A stretch of DNA of 23,334 nt from Chloroflexota bacterium (GCA_021790715.1 JAJYGK010000167.1:1-23334), one strand, 5' to 3'; positions 1 to 8,025 are shown, counted from the first letter of the stretch. The notes: generated from the letters alone by a model not told the origin. Translations and numbers: made by a program.

Positions 1-1
1 C

Positions 2-1060
2 CAGTACATCGCGCCGCTCGACGTGGCGGCGCAGGTGACGAGCGCCTCGTTCGTCGCGACGGCCGACCTGGGTGCCGCCGGCGGCCAGCCCGCCGGGACC
101 CCGGTGACGGTGCCCGTCCGGGTCGTGGCGCGCGACCAGCGCATCCAGGTCGTGAGCTGGGAGCCTGCCACGGTCGTGGCGCGGATCGACCCGGTCATCA
201 GCCAGCAGGTCCCCGTGCAGGTCGAGCGCGGCTCGGTGCCGTCCGGGCTGACCGCCGGCACCCCGGTGGTGACGCCCACCACGGTCACGGTGACCGGCGC
301 GAGCTCGCTCGTCTCGCAGGTGGCGTCGGCCGTGGCCCGCGTCGTGATCGACGCCAGCGGCACCAACGTCGACACCAACGTGGACCTCGTGGCCGTCGAC
401 GCGCGTGGCCAGATCGTGTCCCCCGTGACCATCGAGCCGTCGACCGTCCACGTGACGATCTCCGTCGGGGAGAAACAGGTGAACCGCACCGTGCCGGTCG
501 TGCCCGACGTGACGGGCGTGCTCGCGACGGGCTACTCGATCCGTGACGTCACGGTGACGCCGCTGACGGCGACGGTGGCCGGGTCCGGGTCGACGATCGC
601 GGCGCTGACGGGCATCCCGACCGCGCCGATCAGCGTCGCCGGACGCAGCTCGGACCTCACGGTGACGGTCGCGCTCCAGCCGCCGCACGGCATCAGCGTC
701 ATCGGGACGACGAAGGTGCAGGTCCGCGTCCGCGTCGTGCTCGAGACCGGGTCTCGCAGCTTCGGCGCGGGCGTCGTCCTCTCCGGCGCGCGGCCGGACC
801 GGACGTACCAGCTGTCGGTGCCGGACGTGCTCGTCACGCTGGGTGGCTCGAGCGCGGCACTCGACGCGGTCGATCCCGCGACGCTGTCGGTCTCCGTCGA
901 CGTCACGGGCCTCAGCGACGGCACGTTCACGCTGCCCGCCAGTTTCAGCGCGCCCGCCGGCACCACGCTGGTGGCGATCAGTCCCGCGTCGGTCCAGGTG
1001 ACCGTGGTGTCGCCCACGCCGTCGCCCTCCGCCTCTCCGACCATCTCACCGGGGACCTGA
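2..1060 (+). CDS. cdaR: YbbR-domain protein, CdaR-like (5' end outside window)
   Basis: The reading frame is open to the left edge, so the N-terminus (where CdaR proteins have a membrane anchor) is missing. About 350 residues remain. They form successive beta-rich YbbR repeats, visible as recurring 'V.P..V.V' strands followed by a Val/Thr-rich segment, for example around EPSTVHVTISV and TPLTATVAGS. The protein ends in a Ser/Pro/Thr tail (about the last 15 residues). In known systems CdaR is a membrane-anchored extracytoplasmic regulator of the diadenylate cyclase CdaA, encoded just upstream; that gene would lie left of this window. The glmM start codon follows the TGA stop by one base, as in the conserved cdaA-cdaR-glmM order. 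The family call is well supported by repeats plus context; control of a cyclase here is inference. Confidence 0.85.
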   Translation, partial: QYIAPLDVAAQVTSASFVATADLGAAGGQPAGTPVTVPVRVVARDQRIQVVSWEPATVVARIDPVISQQVPVQVERGSVPSGLTAGTPVVTPTTVTVTGASSLVSQVASAVARVVIDASGTNVDTNVDLVAVDARGQIVSPVTIEPSTVHVTISVGEKQVNRTVPVVPDVTGVLATGYSIRDVTVTPLTATVAGSGSTIAALTGIPTAPISVAGRSSDLTVTVALQPPHGISVIGTTKVQVRVRVVLETGSRSFGAGVVLSGARPDRTYQLSVPDVLVTLGGSSAALDAVDPATLSVSVDVTGLSDGTFTLPASFSAPAGTTLVAISPASVQVTVVSPTPSPSASPTISPGT

Positions 1061-1061
1061 C

Positions 1062-2402
1062 ATGGCACGACTCTTCGGTACCGACGGGATCCGGGGAATC
1101 GCGAACGTCGACCTCAAGCCGACGCTCGCCTATGCCCTCGGCCGCGCCGCCGCCCACCTCCTGGCGACGGGCCGGGGTCCGATCGTGCTGGGGCAGGACA
1201 CCCGCCGTTCGGGCGACATGCTCGTGGCGGCCATCGTCGCGGGCGCGACGTCGATGGGGGTCGACGTCCACCGCGCCGGCGTCCTGCCCACGCCCGGGCT
1301 CGCGCACCTGGCCGGCACCGGCAGGTTCGCGGCCGGGATCGTGGTGTCCGCGTCGCACAATCCCGCCGACGACAACGGGCTGAAGGTGCTCGACCGGCGC
1401 GGCATCAAGCTCGACGATGCCGTGGAGGACGAGCTGGACACCCTGATCTGGCGCGCCGAGGAGCTCCCCAGCCCCACCAACGCCGGCATCGGCCGCGACG
1501 TCGACGCGCGTGACCTGGTCGAGGACTACGTCGCGCACCGAATGGAGCTGGCGCGCCGGAACCGCAACGAGATGCGGGTGATCGTGGACTGCGCCAACGG
1601 ATCCGGCTGCGGCGTTGCCGGCCGCATCATCGGCGAGAGCGGCGCACGCGTCGAGACGATCCACGACGCGCCGGACGGCGTGAACATCAACCGCGACTGC
1701 GGGGCGACGCACCCCGAGTCGCTCGCCGCGCGCGTGGCGGAGACGGGCGCCGACGTCGGGTTCGCGCTCGACGGCGACGCCGACCGCTGCGTGGCCGTCG
1801 ACGAGCACGGCCGCGTGGTCGACGGGGACCGCCTGATCGGGCTCATCGCGCTGGACCGCCTCGAGCGGGCTGCCCTGGCGCAGTGCACGGTCGTGGTCAG
1901 CGTGCTGTCGAACGGCGGGCTCGCGGCGGCGGTGCAGGCGGCGGGCGGCCGGATCGTGCGCACCCCGGTCGGGGACAAGTACATCCTCGACGCGATGCTC
2001 GTGTCGGGCGCGGGGCTGGGCGGCGAGAAGAGCGGGCACGTCATCGTCGCCGAGCACGCGAACGCCGGCGACGGGATCGTGACGGCGCTCGAGGTGCTCG
2101 GCATCCTGGCCCGGCGCGGCCGGCCGCTGTCCGAGCTCGTCGAGCCGATCCCGCTCTACCCGCAGCAGCAGCGCAGCGTGCGGGTCCGGCACAAGGACCA
2201 GTGGGACGCGGATCCGGCGCTGGTGGCGGCCGTGCGCTCCGCGGAAGCGGAGCTGTCGGCGGGCGGCCGGGTCCTGGTGCGTCCGTCGGGGACGGAGCCC
2301 GTCCTGCGGATCATGGTCGAGGGCGAGGACGACGGGCTCGTCACGTCGCTCGCCGACGGGCTCGCGGCGCTCGCGACCCAGCGTCTCAACCAGCCGGCCT
2401 AG
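1062..2402 (+). CDS. glmM: phosphoglucosamine mutase GlmM
   Basis: Converts glucosamine-6-phosphate to glucosamine-1-phosphate, the second step of UDP-GlcNAc synthesis, in the cytoplasm. The 446 residues match the family length (about 445). The start MARLFGTDGIRG is typical. The phosphoserine loop SASHNP lies at residues 96-101; Ser98 corresponds to the serine phosphorylated in E. coli GlmM. The metal loop DGDADR is at 237-242, the sugar-specificity loop GEKSGH at 321-326, and the phosphate-binding RPSGTEP at 407-413. All key motifs are intact. It starts one base after the cdaR-like stop and ends 11 bases before glmS, so the three are probably co-transcribed. GlmM is known in several bacteria to bind and inhibit the c-di-AMP cyclase CdaA, which fits this neighbourhood. 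Confidence 0.98.
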   Translation: MARLFGTDGIRGIANVDLKPTLAYALGRAAAHLLATGRGPIVLGQDTRRSGDMLVAAIVAGATSMGVDVHRAGVLPTPGLAHLAGTGRFAAGIVVSASHNPADDNGLKVLDRRGIKLDDAVEDELDTLIWRAEELPSPTNAGIGRDVDARDLVEDYVAHRMELARRNRNEMRVIVDCANGSGCGVAGRIIGESGARVETIHDAPDGVNINRDCGATHPESLAARVAETGADVGFALDGDADRCVAVDEHGRVVDGDRLIGLIALDRLERAALAQCTVVVSVLSNGGLAAAVQAAGGRIVRTPVGDKYILDAMLVSGAGLGGEKSGHVIVAEHANAGDGIVTALEVLGILARRGRPLSELVEPIPLYPQQQRSVRVRHKDQWDADPALVAAVRSAEAELSAGGRVLVRPSGTEPVLRIMVEGEDDGLVTSLADGLAALATQRLNQPA

Positions 2403-2413
2403 GGGGCAGCAGC

Positions 2414-4240
2414 ATGTGCGGAATCGTCGGCTACAGCGGCCCCCGCGAGGCGGCACCGATCCTGCTCGACGGGCTCGCCCGCCTCGAGTACCGCGGCTAC
2501 GACTCGGCGGGAATCGCGCTCGTGTGCGACGACGGGTCGATGTTCGTCGAGAAGAAGGCCGGCAAGCTCGAGAACCTGCGGGCGGCCGTCGGCGAGGCCC
2601 CTCCGGCCTCGCGCGCCGGGCTCGGTCACACGCGCTGGGCGACGCACGGGCGGCCGAACGACCTGAACGCGCATCCCCACGCCGACTGCAGCGGCGACAT
2701 CGTGGTCATCCACAACGGGATCATCGAGAACTTCCGCGAGCTGCGCGACGGCCTCGAGTCGCGCGGACACCGCCTGGCGTCGGAGACGGACACCGAGGCG
2801 ATCGCGCACCTGGTCGAGGAGGAGTACGCGGGCGACATCGCCGAGGCCGTCCGGCGGGCGCTCGCGCGCGTCTCCGGCGCGTACGCGCTCGTGGCGCTCC
2901 ACCGCGCCGAGCCCGGCCGGCTCGTCGGCGCGCGCATGAACGTGCCGCTGATCGTCGGGATCGGGGACGGCGAGAGCTTCGTCGCCTCCGACGTCGCGGC
3001 CGTGCTGGCGCACACCAACCGGGTCATGTTCCTGGAGGAGGGCGACGTCGCCGACCTGGCCGGCGGCACGGTGCGCATCACGGGCCTCGACGGCGCTCCC
3101 CGCCAGCGCCCGATCCAGGCGATCGACTGGACGATCGAGGCCGCCGAGAAGGGCGGCTACGCACACTTCATGCTCAAGGAGATGCACGAGCAGCCCGAGG
3201 CGATCCGGGCGGCGATCACCGGCCGCATCGTGCACGATCGCCTCTCGCTGGACGAGCTCGAGCCGGTGCGCGACCGGCTGGCCGCGGCCACCCGGGTCGA
3301 GTTCGTCGCCTGCGGGACCGCCGCCTACGCGAGCCTCGTCGGGGCGAGCCTGGTCGAGTCGCTGGCCGGGATCCCCGCCCGCGTGACCGTCGCGTCGGAA
3401 TTCCGCTATGCGCCGCCGCCGCTCGACGAGCGCTCGCTCGTCGTCGCCGTCAGCCAGTCGGGGGAGACCGCGGACACGCTGGCCGCCACCCGCCTCGCCC
3501 GGTCGCGCGGCTGCCCCATCGTCGCGGTCACGAACACCGTGGGCTCGGCGCTCACGCGCGAGGCCGACGCCGTCTGCTTCCTGCAGGCCGGCCCGGAGAT
3601 CGCCGTCGCCGCCACCAAGACGTTCGTCACGCAGGTCACCGTGGTCGCCATGCTGGCCGCCGTCGTCGCCCGGGCGCGCGGCCTCCTCGACCCGTCGTTC
3701 GAGCGCGACTTCGTCGAGGCGCTGCGTGCGCTGCCCGACCAGGCACGCCAGGCGCTCGAGCTCGATCCAGTGGTCGCCCGTGCGGCCCGGCGCTACGTGA
3801 ACAGCCACGGGTTCATGTTCGTCGGGCGCGGGCTGGGGTACCCCGCGGCGCTCGAGGGCGCGCTCAAGCTGAAGGAGATCAGCTACACGCACGCGGAGGG
3901 CTACGCCGCGGGCGAGCTGAAGCACGGCCCCATCTCGCTCCTCGACGCGGAGGTGCCGCTCGTTGCCGTGGCGACCCGGTCCGGCGTCCAGGAGAAGCTG
4001 CTGAGCAACGTGATGGAGGGACGCGCACGGGATGCGCGGGTGATCGCCGTCGCGACGCAGGGCGACGACCAGGTGGCGCGGTACGCGGACGACGTGTTCG
4101 CCGTCCCCGACACGCTCGAGGCGCTCGCTCCCGTCCTGGCCGTGATCCCGCTGCAGCTGTTCGCGTATCACATGGCGGTCGCGCGGGGCACGGACGTGGA
4201 CCAGCCGCGCAACCTCGCCAAGTCCGTCACGGTCGAGTAG
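2414..4240 (+). CDS. glmS: glutamine--fructose-6-phosphate aminotransferase (isomerizing) GlmS
   Basis: Makes glucosamine-6-phosphate from fructose-6-phosphate and glutamine, the committed step to UDP-GlcNAc. The 608 residues match E. coli GlmS (609). The ATG was chosen because it gives MCGIVGY, where Cys2 becomes the N-terminal nucleophile after Met removal, and because AGGGGG lies 7 bases upstream. Domains: class II glutamine amidotransferase about 1-235 (HTRWATHG at 72-79, NGIIENF at 101-107), linker, then two SIS domains about 285-600 (ACGTAAY near 299, SQSGETADT at 347-355). The C-terminal LAKSVTVE is the conserved tail that closes the active site and forms the ammonia channel. The 11-base gap to glmM leaves no room for a glmS ribozyme, so that form of feedback is absent here. 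Confidence 0.98.
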   Translation: MCGIVGYSGPREAAPILLDGLARLEYRGYDSAGIALVCDDGSMFVEKKAGKLENLRAAVGEAPPASRAGLGHTRWATHGRPNDLNAHPHADCSGDIVVIHNGIIENFRELRDGLESRGHRLASETDTEAIAHLVEEEYAGDIAEAVRRALARVSGAYALVALHRAEPGRLVGARMNVPLIVGIGDGESFVASDVAAVLAHTNRVMFLEEGDVADLAGGTVRITGLDGAPRQRPIQAIDWTIEAAEKGGYAHFMLKEMHEQPEAIRAAITGRIVHDRLSLDELEPVRDRLAAATRVEFVACGTAAYASLVGASLVESLAGIPARVTVASEFRYAPPPLDERSLVVAVSQSGETADTLAATRLARSRGCPIVAVTNTVGSALTREADAVCFLQAGPEIAVAATKTFVTQVTVVAMLAAVVARARGLLDPSFERDFVEALRALPDQARQALELDPVVARAARRYVNSHGFMFVGRGLGYPAALEGALKLKEISYTHAEGYAAGELKHGPISLLDAEVPLVAVATRSGVQEKLLSNVMEGRARDARVIAVATQGDDQVARYADDVFAVPDTLEALAPVLAVIPLQLFAYHMAVARGTDVDQPRNLAKSVTVE

Positions 4241-4248
4241 CGCCCCCG

Positions 4249-4827
4249 ATGAGCGGCGGGACGGCGGGGGAGCGACGCGCGGCGTCGGAACGGCCGGAGG
4301 ACGCCGGGGATGGGCCGGCCCCGATCTCCGAGCTGGGCATCGATATCATCCGGGTCGAGCGGATCCGCGCGGCGCTGGCGCGCCACGGGAATCGCTTCGC
4401 CCGGCATGTGCTGACGGCCGCCGAGGCGGCCTACGTGGGGTCGAACGCCGAGCGGTTCGCCGGACGGTGGGCGGCCAAGGAGGCGGTGAGCAAGGTGCTG
4501 GGACTCGGCGTGCGCGGCGTCGGATGGCGCGACATCGAGGTGGTGCGTCTCCCGACGGGCCAGCCGGCCGTGCGGCTCTCCGGGCGCGCGCGTGCCCGGG
4601 CCGCGCAGCTGGGCATGGGTCGCATCGCGCTGTCGATCACGCACGAGCGCGAATACGCCGTGGCCGTGGCATCGGGTGAGCGCACCGAGGGAGGAGCGTT
4701 CCTCTTCCCGCTCGACATCGACGAGCGGCTGGACGAGCGGGAGCGCCGCCTGCTGGCGCGGCTCGAGCGGATCCGCTCGCTCGGCCGCGAGCTGGGCACG
4801 GCATCGACGCCGGAGCCCGAGGCATGA
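4249..4827 (+). CDS. acpS: holo-[acyl-carrier-protein] synthase AcpS, extended at both ends
   Basis: Transfers 4'-phosphopantetheine from CoA to the serine of acyl carrier protein, activating fatty-acid synthesis. The AcpS core spans about residues 28-143: LGIDIIRV (Asp32, Mg-binding), RFAGRWAAKEAVSK (Glu78, the second metal ligand) and SITHEREYAVAVA at 129-141. At 192 residues it is longer than usual (about 120-130). About 27 polar residues precede the core and a charged tail of about 48 residues (FLFPLDIDERLDERERRLL...) follows, probably helical. ATG 4249 is the only good start before the core; it follows the glmS stop by 8 bases. The stop overlaps nnrD by ATGA, so the two are coupled. The core function is secure; the role of the tails is unknown. 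Confidence 0.93.
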   Translation: MSGGTAGERRAASERPEDAGDGPAPISELGIDIIRVERIRAALARHGNRFARHVLTAAEAAYVGSNAERFAGRWAAKEAVSKVLGLGVRGVGWRDIEVVRLPTGQPAVRLSGRARARAAQLGMGRIALSITHEREYAVAVASGERTEGGAFLFPLDIDERLDERERRLLARLERIRSLGRELGTASTPEPEA

Positions 4828-5786
4828 GCGGACCCGGGCAGCCGATCGCGATCCTCGACGACGACGCGGTCGCCGCGCTCCTGCCGGTCCGCGACCCGCG
4901 CGCGCACAAGGGTGACAACGGGCGCGTCCTGCTCGTCGCCGGCTCGCTCGATTTCGCCGGCGCCGGGCTGCTGGCGAGCCACGCCGCCGGCCGGGCGGGA
5001 GCGGGTCTGGTGACGCTGGCCGTGCCGGGCGCGCTGCAGCCCGTCGTGGCCGGCCGCTACGTGGAGGTCATCACGTTCGGCCTCCCCGAGCTCGAGCCGT
5101 TCATCGTCGACCCGGATGCCGCCGTCGAGGCGCTCGGCGGGATCGCTCACGACGCCCTGGTGCTCGGGCCCGGGCTCCGCCGCTCCGATCCCGACGACGC
5201 GTTCGTGCGGGCGCTGCTGCGGGCGGGCGAGGCGCCGGCCGTCGTGGACGCCGAGGCGCTCAACGCGCTGTCGCGCACGCCCGGCTGGCACGAGGGGCTC
5301 CGCCGTCCGTGCGTCCTCACGCCGCATCCCGGCGAGTTCCGGCGGCTGCGCCCCGACGTCGAGGGCGACCTGTCCGGCGACGACGACGCGCGGGAGCGGG
5401 CGGCCCGTGAGGCCGCAGAGGCGTGGGGCCAGGTCGTGCTGCTCAAGGGTGCCCGGACGGTCATCGCGAGCCCGGACGGCGAGGCCGCACGGGCACCGTT
5501 CGAGAACCCGGCCCTCGGTACCGGAGGCACCGGCGACGTCCTGTCGGGGGTCATCGGCGCGCTGCTCGGCCAGCGCCTCGCCCCCTATGCCGCGGCGCGC
5601 CTCGGCGCCTACCTGCACGGCACGGCCGGCGAGGTGATCAGGGAGCGGCTGGGCGACAGTGGCCTGCTCGCCTCGGACCTGCCCCGCGAGGTCGCGCAGG
5701 CACGGCACCGGCTGGCCCGTCTGCGCGAACGCCGGACTGGCGCCGGTCATCGCGTCGGGTTCGCGATGCGCAGGGATCCGGCGTGA
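4824..5786 (+). CDS. nnrD: ADP-dependent (S)-NAD(P)H-hydrate dehydratase NnrD
   Basis: Repairs damaged NAD(P)H hydrate back to NAD(P)H using ADP. The 320 residues form a single ribokinase-like (YjeF C-terminal) domain: KGDNGRVLLVAGS at 29-41, LTPHPGEF at 165-172, VVLLKGARTVI at 204-214, and the anion-hole loop GTGGTGDVLSG at 232-242 with the catalytic Asp238. In many bacteria this domain is fused to an N-terminal NAD(P)HX epimerase (NnrE) domain. Here none is present, since residues 1-28 are just a short leader. The gene overlaps acpS by four bases, and its stop TGA shares a base with the alr start (TGATG). acpS-nnrD-alr is a common bacterial order. Confidence 0.95.
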   Translation: MSGPGQPIAILDDDAVAALLPVRDPRAHKGDNGRVLLVAGSLDFAGAGLLASHAAGRAGAGLVTLAVPGALQPVVAGRYVEVITFGLPELEPFIVDPDAAVEALGGIAHDALVLGPGLRRSDPDDAFVRALLRAGEAPAVVDAEALNALSRTPGWHEGLRRPCVLTPHPGEFRRLRPDVEGDLSGDDDARERAAREAAEAWGQVVLLKGARTVIASPDGEAARAPFENPALGTGGTGDVLSGVIGALLGQRLAPYAAARLGAYLHGTAGEVIRERLGDSGLLASDLPREVAQARHRLARLRERRTGAGHRVGFAMRRDPA

Positions 5787-7063
5787 TGGGCGAGGACGCT
5801 CCGCCCGTTTCGGTCGTCGGTCGCGGGCAACCGCTCGAGGCGCGCCTCCGGGCGGCCGGGCTCCCGCCGCTCCCCCGCTCTGCGTGGCTCGAGATCGACG
5901 TCACCGCGCTCGCGGCAAACGTCGCCACGATCCGCTCGCTGCTCGAGCCGGGGGTCCGGCTTGCCGCGGTCGTGAAGGCCGACGCATACGGGCACGGCCT
6001 CGTGCCGACGGTCCGCGCGCTCGTCGGCGCCGGCGTCGAGTGCCTGTGCGTTGCCACTCTCGACGAGGCGCTCGCGGTGGCCGACGTGGCGACGGGAGTG
6101 CCGATCCTCGCGCTGTTCCAGCCGCCCGCCGACGGGATGTGCGAGGCGGCCGCCCGCGGCATCGAGGTCACCCTCTCGGCCGAGGGCACGATCGCGGAGC
6201 TGGCACGGCTCGGGCTGCCCCCCGACCGGCCGCTGCACGTCCACCTGGAGATCGACAGCGGCCTGGGCCGGGCGGGCGTCACCGCCGAGCGCGCGGCCGC
6301 CGTCGCCGAGGGGCTCCGCGAGATCCCCGGCGTCAGGCTCGTGGGCGTCTGGACGCACCTGGCGAGCGCGCACGACGCGTCGGCCAGCGCCGAGCAGGCG
6401 TCGCGGTTCGCGCGCGCGGCGGAGGCGCTCGAGGCGGCCGGTGCGCGCGGCGTGCTCCGGCACATCTGCGCCACGGGGGGCGTTCTCGGCCGCACCGCGC
6501 CGCGATACGACATGGTGCGCATCGGGCTCGCCCTCTACGGGCTGTTGCCCGAGGCATTCCCGGTGGCACCCGACGCGCGGGCGGCGGCCGCCCGGCTGCG
6601 GCCCGCCATGTCGCTCCGTGCGCGCCCGCTGCGCGTGGCCGACGTGCAGCCCGGGGAGGGGGTGGGCTACGGCGCGCGCTGGCGGGCGGATCGCCCCTCG
6701 CGGGTCGCCACGCTGCCCGTCGGATACGGCGACGGGTGGGCATACGCGTCGGCGGGACGGACGAGCGCGCTCGTGCGCGGCCGTCGCGTGCCGCTGATCG
6801 GGAGCGTCGCCATGGACGCGGTGGCGGCGGACGTGACCGACGTCCCCGGCGTGGGGCTCGGCGACGAGTTCGTGCTGCTCGGCGAGCAGGGAGGCGAGCG
6901 GATCACGGCGCTCGACCTGGCGCGCGAACGCGCCACGATTCCGTGGGAGATCATCACGGCGATGGCGCGCCGCCTGCCCCGCGTGTACGATTCCGACGGC
7001 CACGTGCTGAGCGTGCGGACGCTCTCGGGCGAGGCGCGCGGGTCGGGGTCCGGGGGGACATGA
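5786..7063 (+). CDS. alr: alanine racemase Alr
   Basis: Interconverts L- and D-alanine for peptidoglycan, using pyridoxal phosphate. The 425 residues comprise an N-terminal TIM barrel and a C-terminal beta domain. The PLP lysine is Lys64 in VVKADAYGHG. The second catalytic base is Tyr295 in GVGYGARWR, followed by PVGYGDGW. RYDMVRIGLALYG at 240-252 contributes PLP phosphate binding, and LIGSVAMDAVAADVT gives the conserved Met/Asp substrate loop. About 32 residues precede the usual family start (SAWLEIDVTAL), making the protein longer than the typical 370-390. The ATG at 5786 shares a base with the nnrD stop, and no later ATG or GTG suits. It overlaps the following macro-domain gene by ATGA. 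Confidence 0.97.
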   Translation: MGEDAPPVSVVGRGQPLEARLRAAGLPPLPRSAWLEIDVTALAANVATIRSLLEPGVRLAAVVKADAYGHGLVPTVRALVGAGVECLCVATLDEALAVADVATGVPILALFQPPADGMCEAAARGIEVTLSAEGTIAELARLGLPPDRPLHVHLEIDSGLGRAGVTAERAAAVAEGLREIPGVRLVGVWTHLASAHDASASAEQASRFARAAEALEAAGARGVLRHICATGGVLGRTAPRYDMVRIGLALYGLLPEAFPVAPDARAAAARLRPAMSLRARPLRVADVQPGEGVGYGARWRADRPSRVATLPVGYGDGWAYASAGRTSALVRGRRVPLIGSVAMDAVAADVTDVPGVGLGDEFVLLGEQGGERITALDLARERATIPWEIITAMARRLPRVYDSDGHVLSVRTLSGEARGSGSGGT

Positions 7064-7692
7064 CTGGCGTGAGGCTGTGGAATGGCGACATCTGCGACCT
7101 CCAGGTCGACGCGATCGTCGTGCCCGCGATGCCGACCCTCTTCATGACCTACGGCGTGGCCGCGAGCGTCAAGCAGCACGGCGGCCACGGCATCGAGTTC
7201 GAGGCGGTGGCACGGGGCCGGCAGGCGCTCGGCAGTGCCGTGGCCACGGGCGGCGGCATGCTCGCCGCCCGGCACGTGATCCACGCCGTCTCGTCCGGCT
7301 CGGACCGCCGCGCCTCCGCGGCCGGGATCGACGGGGCGACCCGATCGGCCCTGCGGGTCGCCGACTCGCTGGGCGCCGCCGAGGTGGCCTTTCCCTCGCT
7401 CGGGTCGCCGGTGGGCGGGGTGCCGCTCTCCGAGTGCGCCCGCGTCATGCTGCTGGCGATCCACGAGACGCTGCCCGCGACTCCGTCCGTCCGGGACGTG
7501 GTGCTGGCGCTGCGGGGAAGCCGCACGTACGACGTCTTCCGCGAGGAGCTCGACCGGCAGCGCATGCCGCGTGCCGTCCCGGTGACGCCGGGCTCGCCGG
7601 CGGTCGCCGTGCCCGTCGAACCCGCGAACACGGAGGACGTCCCGGCAGCCGCGACCGAACGCCGCCATCCCACGGCGGGCGCGGGGCGATGA
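7060..7692 (+). CDS. divergent macro-domain (ADP-ribose-binding-like) protein
   Basis: 210 residues. The first 165 or so fit the macro-domain fold in order: LWNGDICDLQVDAIV (strand then DAIV), ATGGGMLAARHVIHAVSS at about 62-79, and FPSLGSPVGGVPLSECARVML at 111-131. Macro domains bind ADP-ribose, and some remove it from proteins or nucleic acids. Two binding elements are altered. The usual NAAN after DAIV reads VPAM (21-24), and the glycine-rich loop that holds the distal ribose is replaced by TYGVAASVK (30-38). Ligand binding may therefore be weakened or different. The last 40 or so residues are a Pro/Ala/Thr-rich tail. The gene overlaps alr (ATGA) and the next small gene (ATGA), so it is read from the same message. 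The fold call is fairly sure; the activity is not. Confidence 0.75.
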   Translation: MTGVRLWNGDICDLQVDAIVVPAMPTLFMTYGVAASVKQHGGHGIEFEAVARGRQALGSAVATGGGMLAARHVIHAVSSGSDRRASAAGIDGATRSALRVADSLGAAEVAFPSLGSPVGGVPLSECARVMLLAIHETLPATPSVRDVVLALRGSRTYDVFREELDRQRMPRAVPVTPGSPAVAVPVEPANTEDVPAAATERRHPTAGAGR

Positions 7693-7982
7693 GCGATCCC
7701 CGGATCGGCCGCCGCGAGGAGGTCCAGGACGAGCTGGTGGACTCGGTTGCCCGCGAGGTGCAGATGCGCGGCATGACCACGAGCATGATGCTGTTTCTCG
7801 AGGCCAGCCGGCCGTACCGGGCGCTCGGCAGCCCGGCGATGCTGTTCTTCGACCCGGTGCTGCGCGGCATCCTGACCGGCGGCATCGCGGGCGTCGACCG
7901 CGTCCTCGCCGACGAGAGCGGGATCGAGCGGCTCATCGAGCGGCTCGAGGAGCTCGACGAGGAGTCACGCTGGGATTCGTGA
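7689..7982 (+). CDS. small protein of unknown function (97 aa)
   Basis: I do not recognise the family. The ATG overlaps the macro-domain stop (ATGA), which supports real translation. The product starts with a charged helix (REEVQDELVDSVAREVQMRG, about 9-28). A mildly hydrophobic middle follows (MTTSMMLFLEASRPYRALGSPAMLFFDPVLRGILTGG in two segments, about 29-65), then an acidic amphipathic helix (SGIERLIERLEELDEE). The middle is too broken and polar to be a convincing membrane span, though peripheral membrane contact is possible. It is the last gene of the acpS-nnrD-alr-macro unit; a perfect hairpin follows 4 bases after the stop. Confidence 0.7.
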   Translation: MSDPRIGRREEVQDELVDSVAREVQMRGMTTSMMLFLEASRPYRALGSPAMLFFDPVLRGILTGGIAGVDRVLADESGIERLIERLEELDEESRWDS

Positions 7983-7985
7983 CCG

Positions 7986-8007
7986 CCGCCGGACGCTCGT
8001 CCGGCGG
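7986..8007 (+). terminator. perfect 9-bp hairpin between transcription units
   Basis: CCGCCGGAC and GTCCGGCGG pair perfectly around the loop GCTC, four bases after the stop of the 97-codon gene. No T-run follows, so if it ends transcription it is not a textbook intrinsic terminator. It also covers the place where a -35 element for the next promoter would lie, so it could instead be an operator-like palindrome. Confidence 0.45.
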
Positions 8008-8013
8008 GCCGGG

Positions 8014-8025
8014 TAGGATTTGCCG
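8014..8025 (+). promoter_or_regulatory. probable -10 element (TAGGAT) for a leaderless transcript
   Basis: TAGGAT at 8014-8019 fits the TAnnnT form of a -10 hexamer. Six bases separate it from GTG 8026, so the expected transcript start would fall on the start codon. The same arrangement (TAGGCT, six bases, ATG) precedes recO. An alternative reading is that AGGA (8015-8018) serves as a ribosome-binding site 7 bases before the GTG. No clear -35 is visible. Confidence 0.5.

Noticed and set aside
2403..2413. glmS ribozyme
   Set aside because: Only 11 bases separate glmM and glmS, far too few for the ribozyme.
2399..4171. Long minus-strand open frame opposite glmS (about 590 codons)
   Set aside because: It is an effect of high GC: its translation is Arg/Asp/Val-rich with no family motifs, and glmS on the other strand is unmistakable. 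The same applies to long minus-strand frames opposite glmM, rsmA/ispE, glmU and GlyRS.
8020..8025. TTG start two codons upstream for the MutL-like gene
   Set aside because: TTG touches the TAGGAT element, leaving no spacing for either ribosome-site or leaderless use; GTG 8026 fits both.
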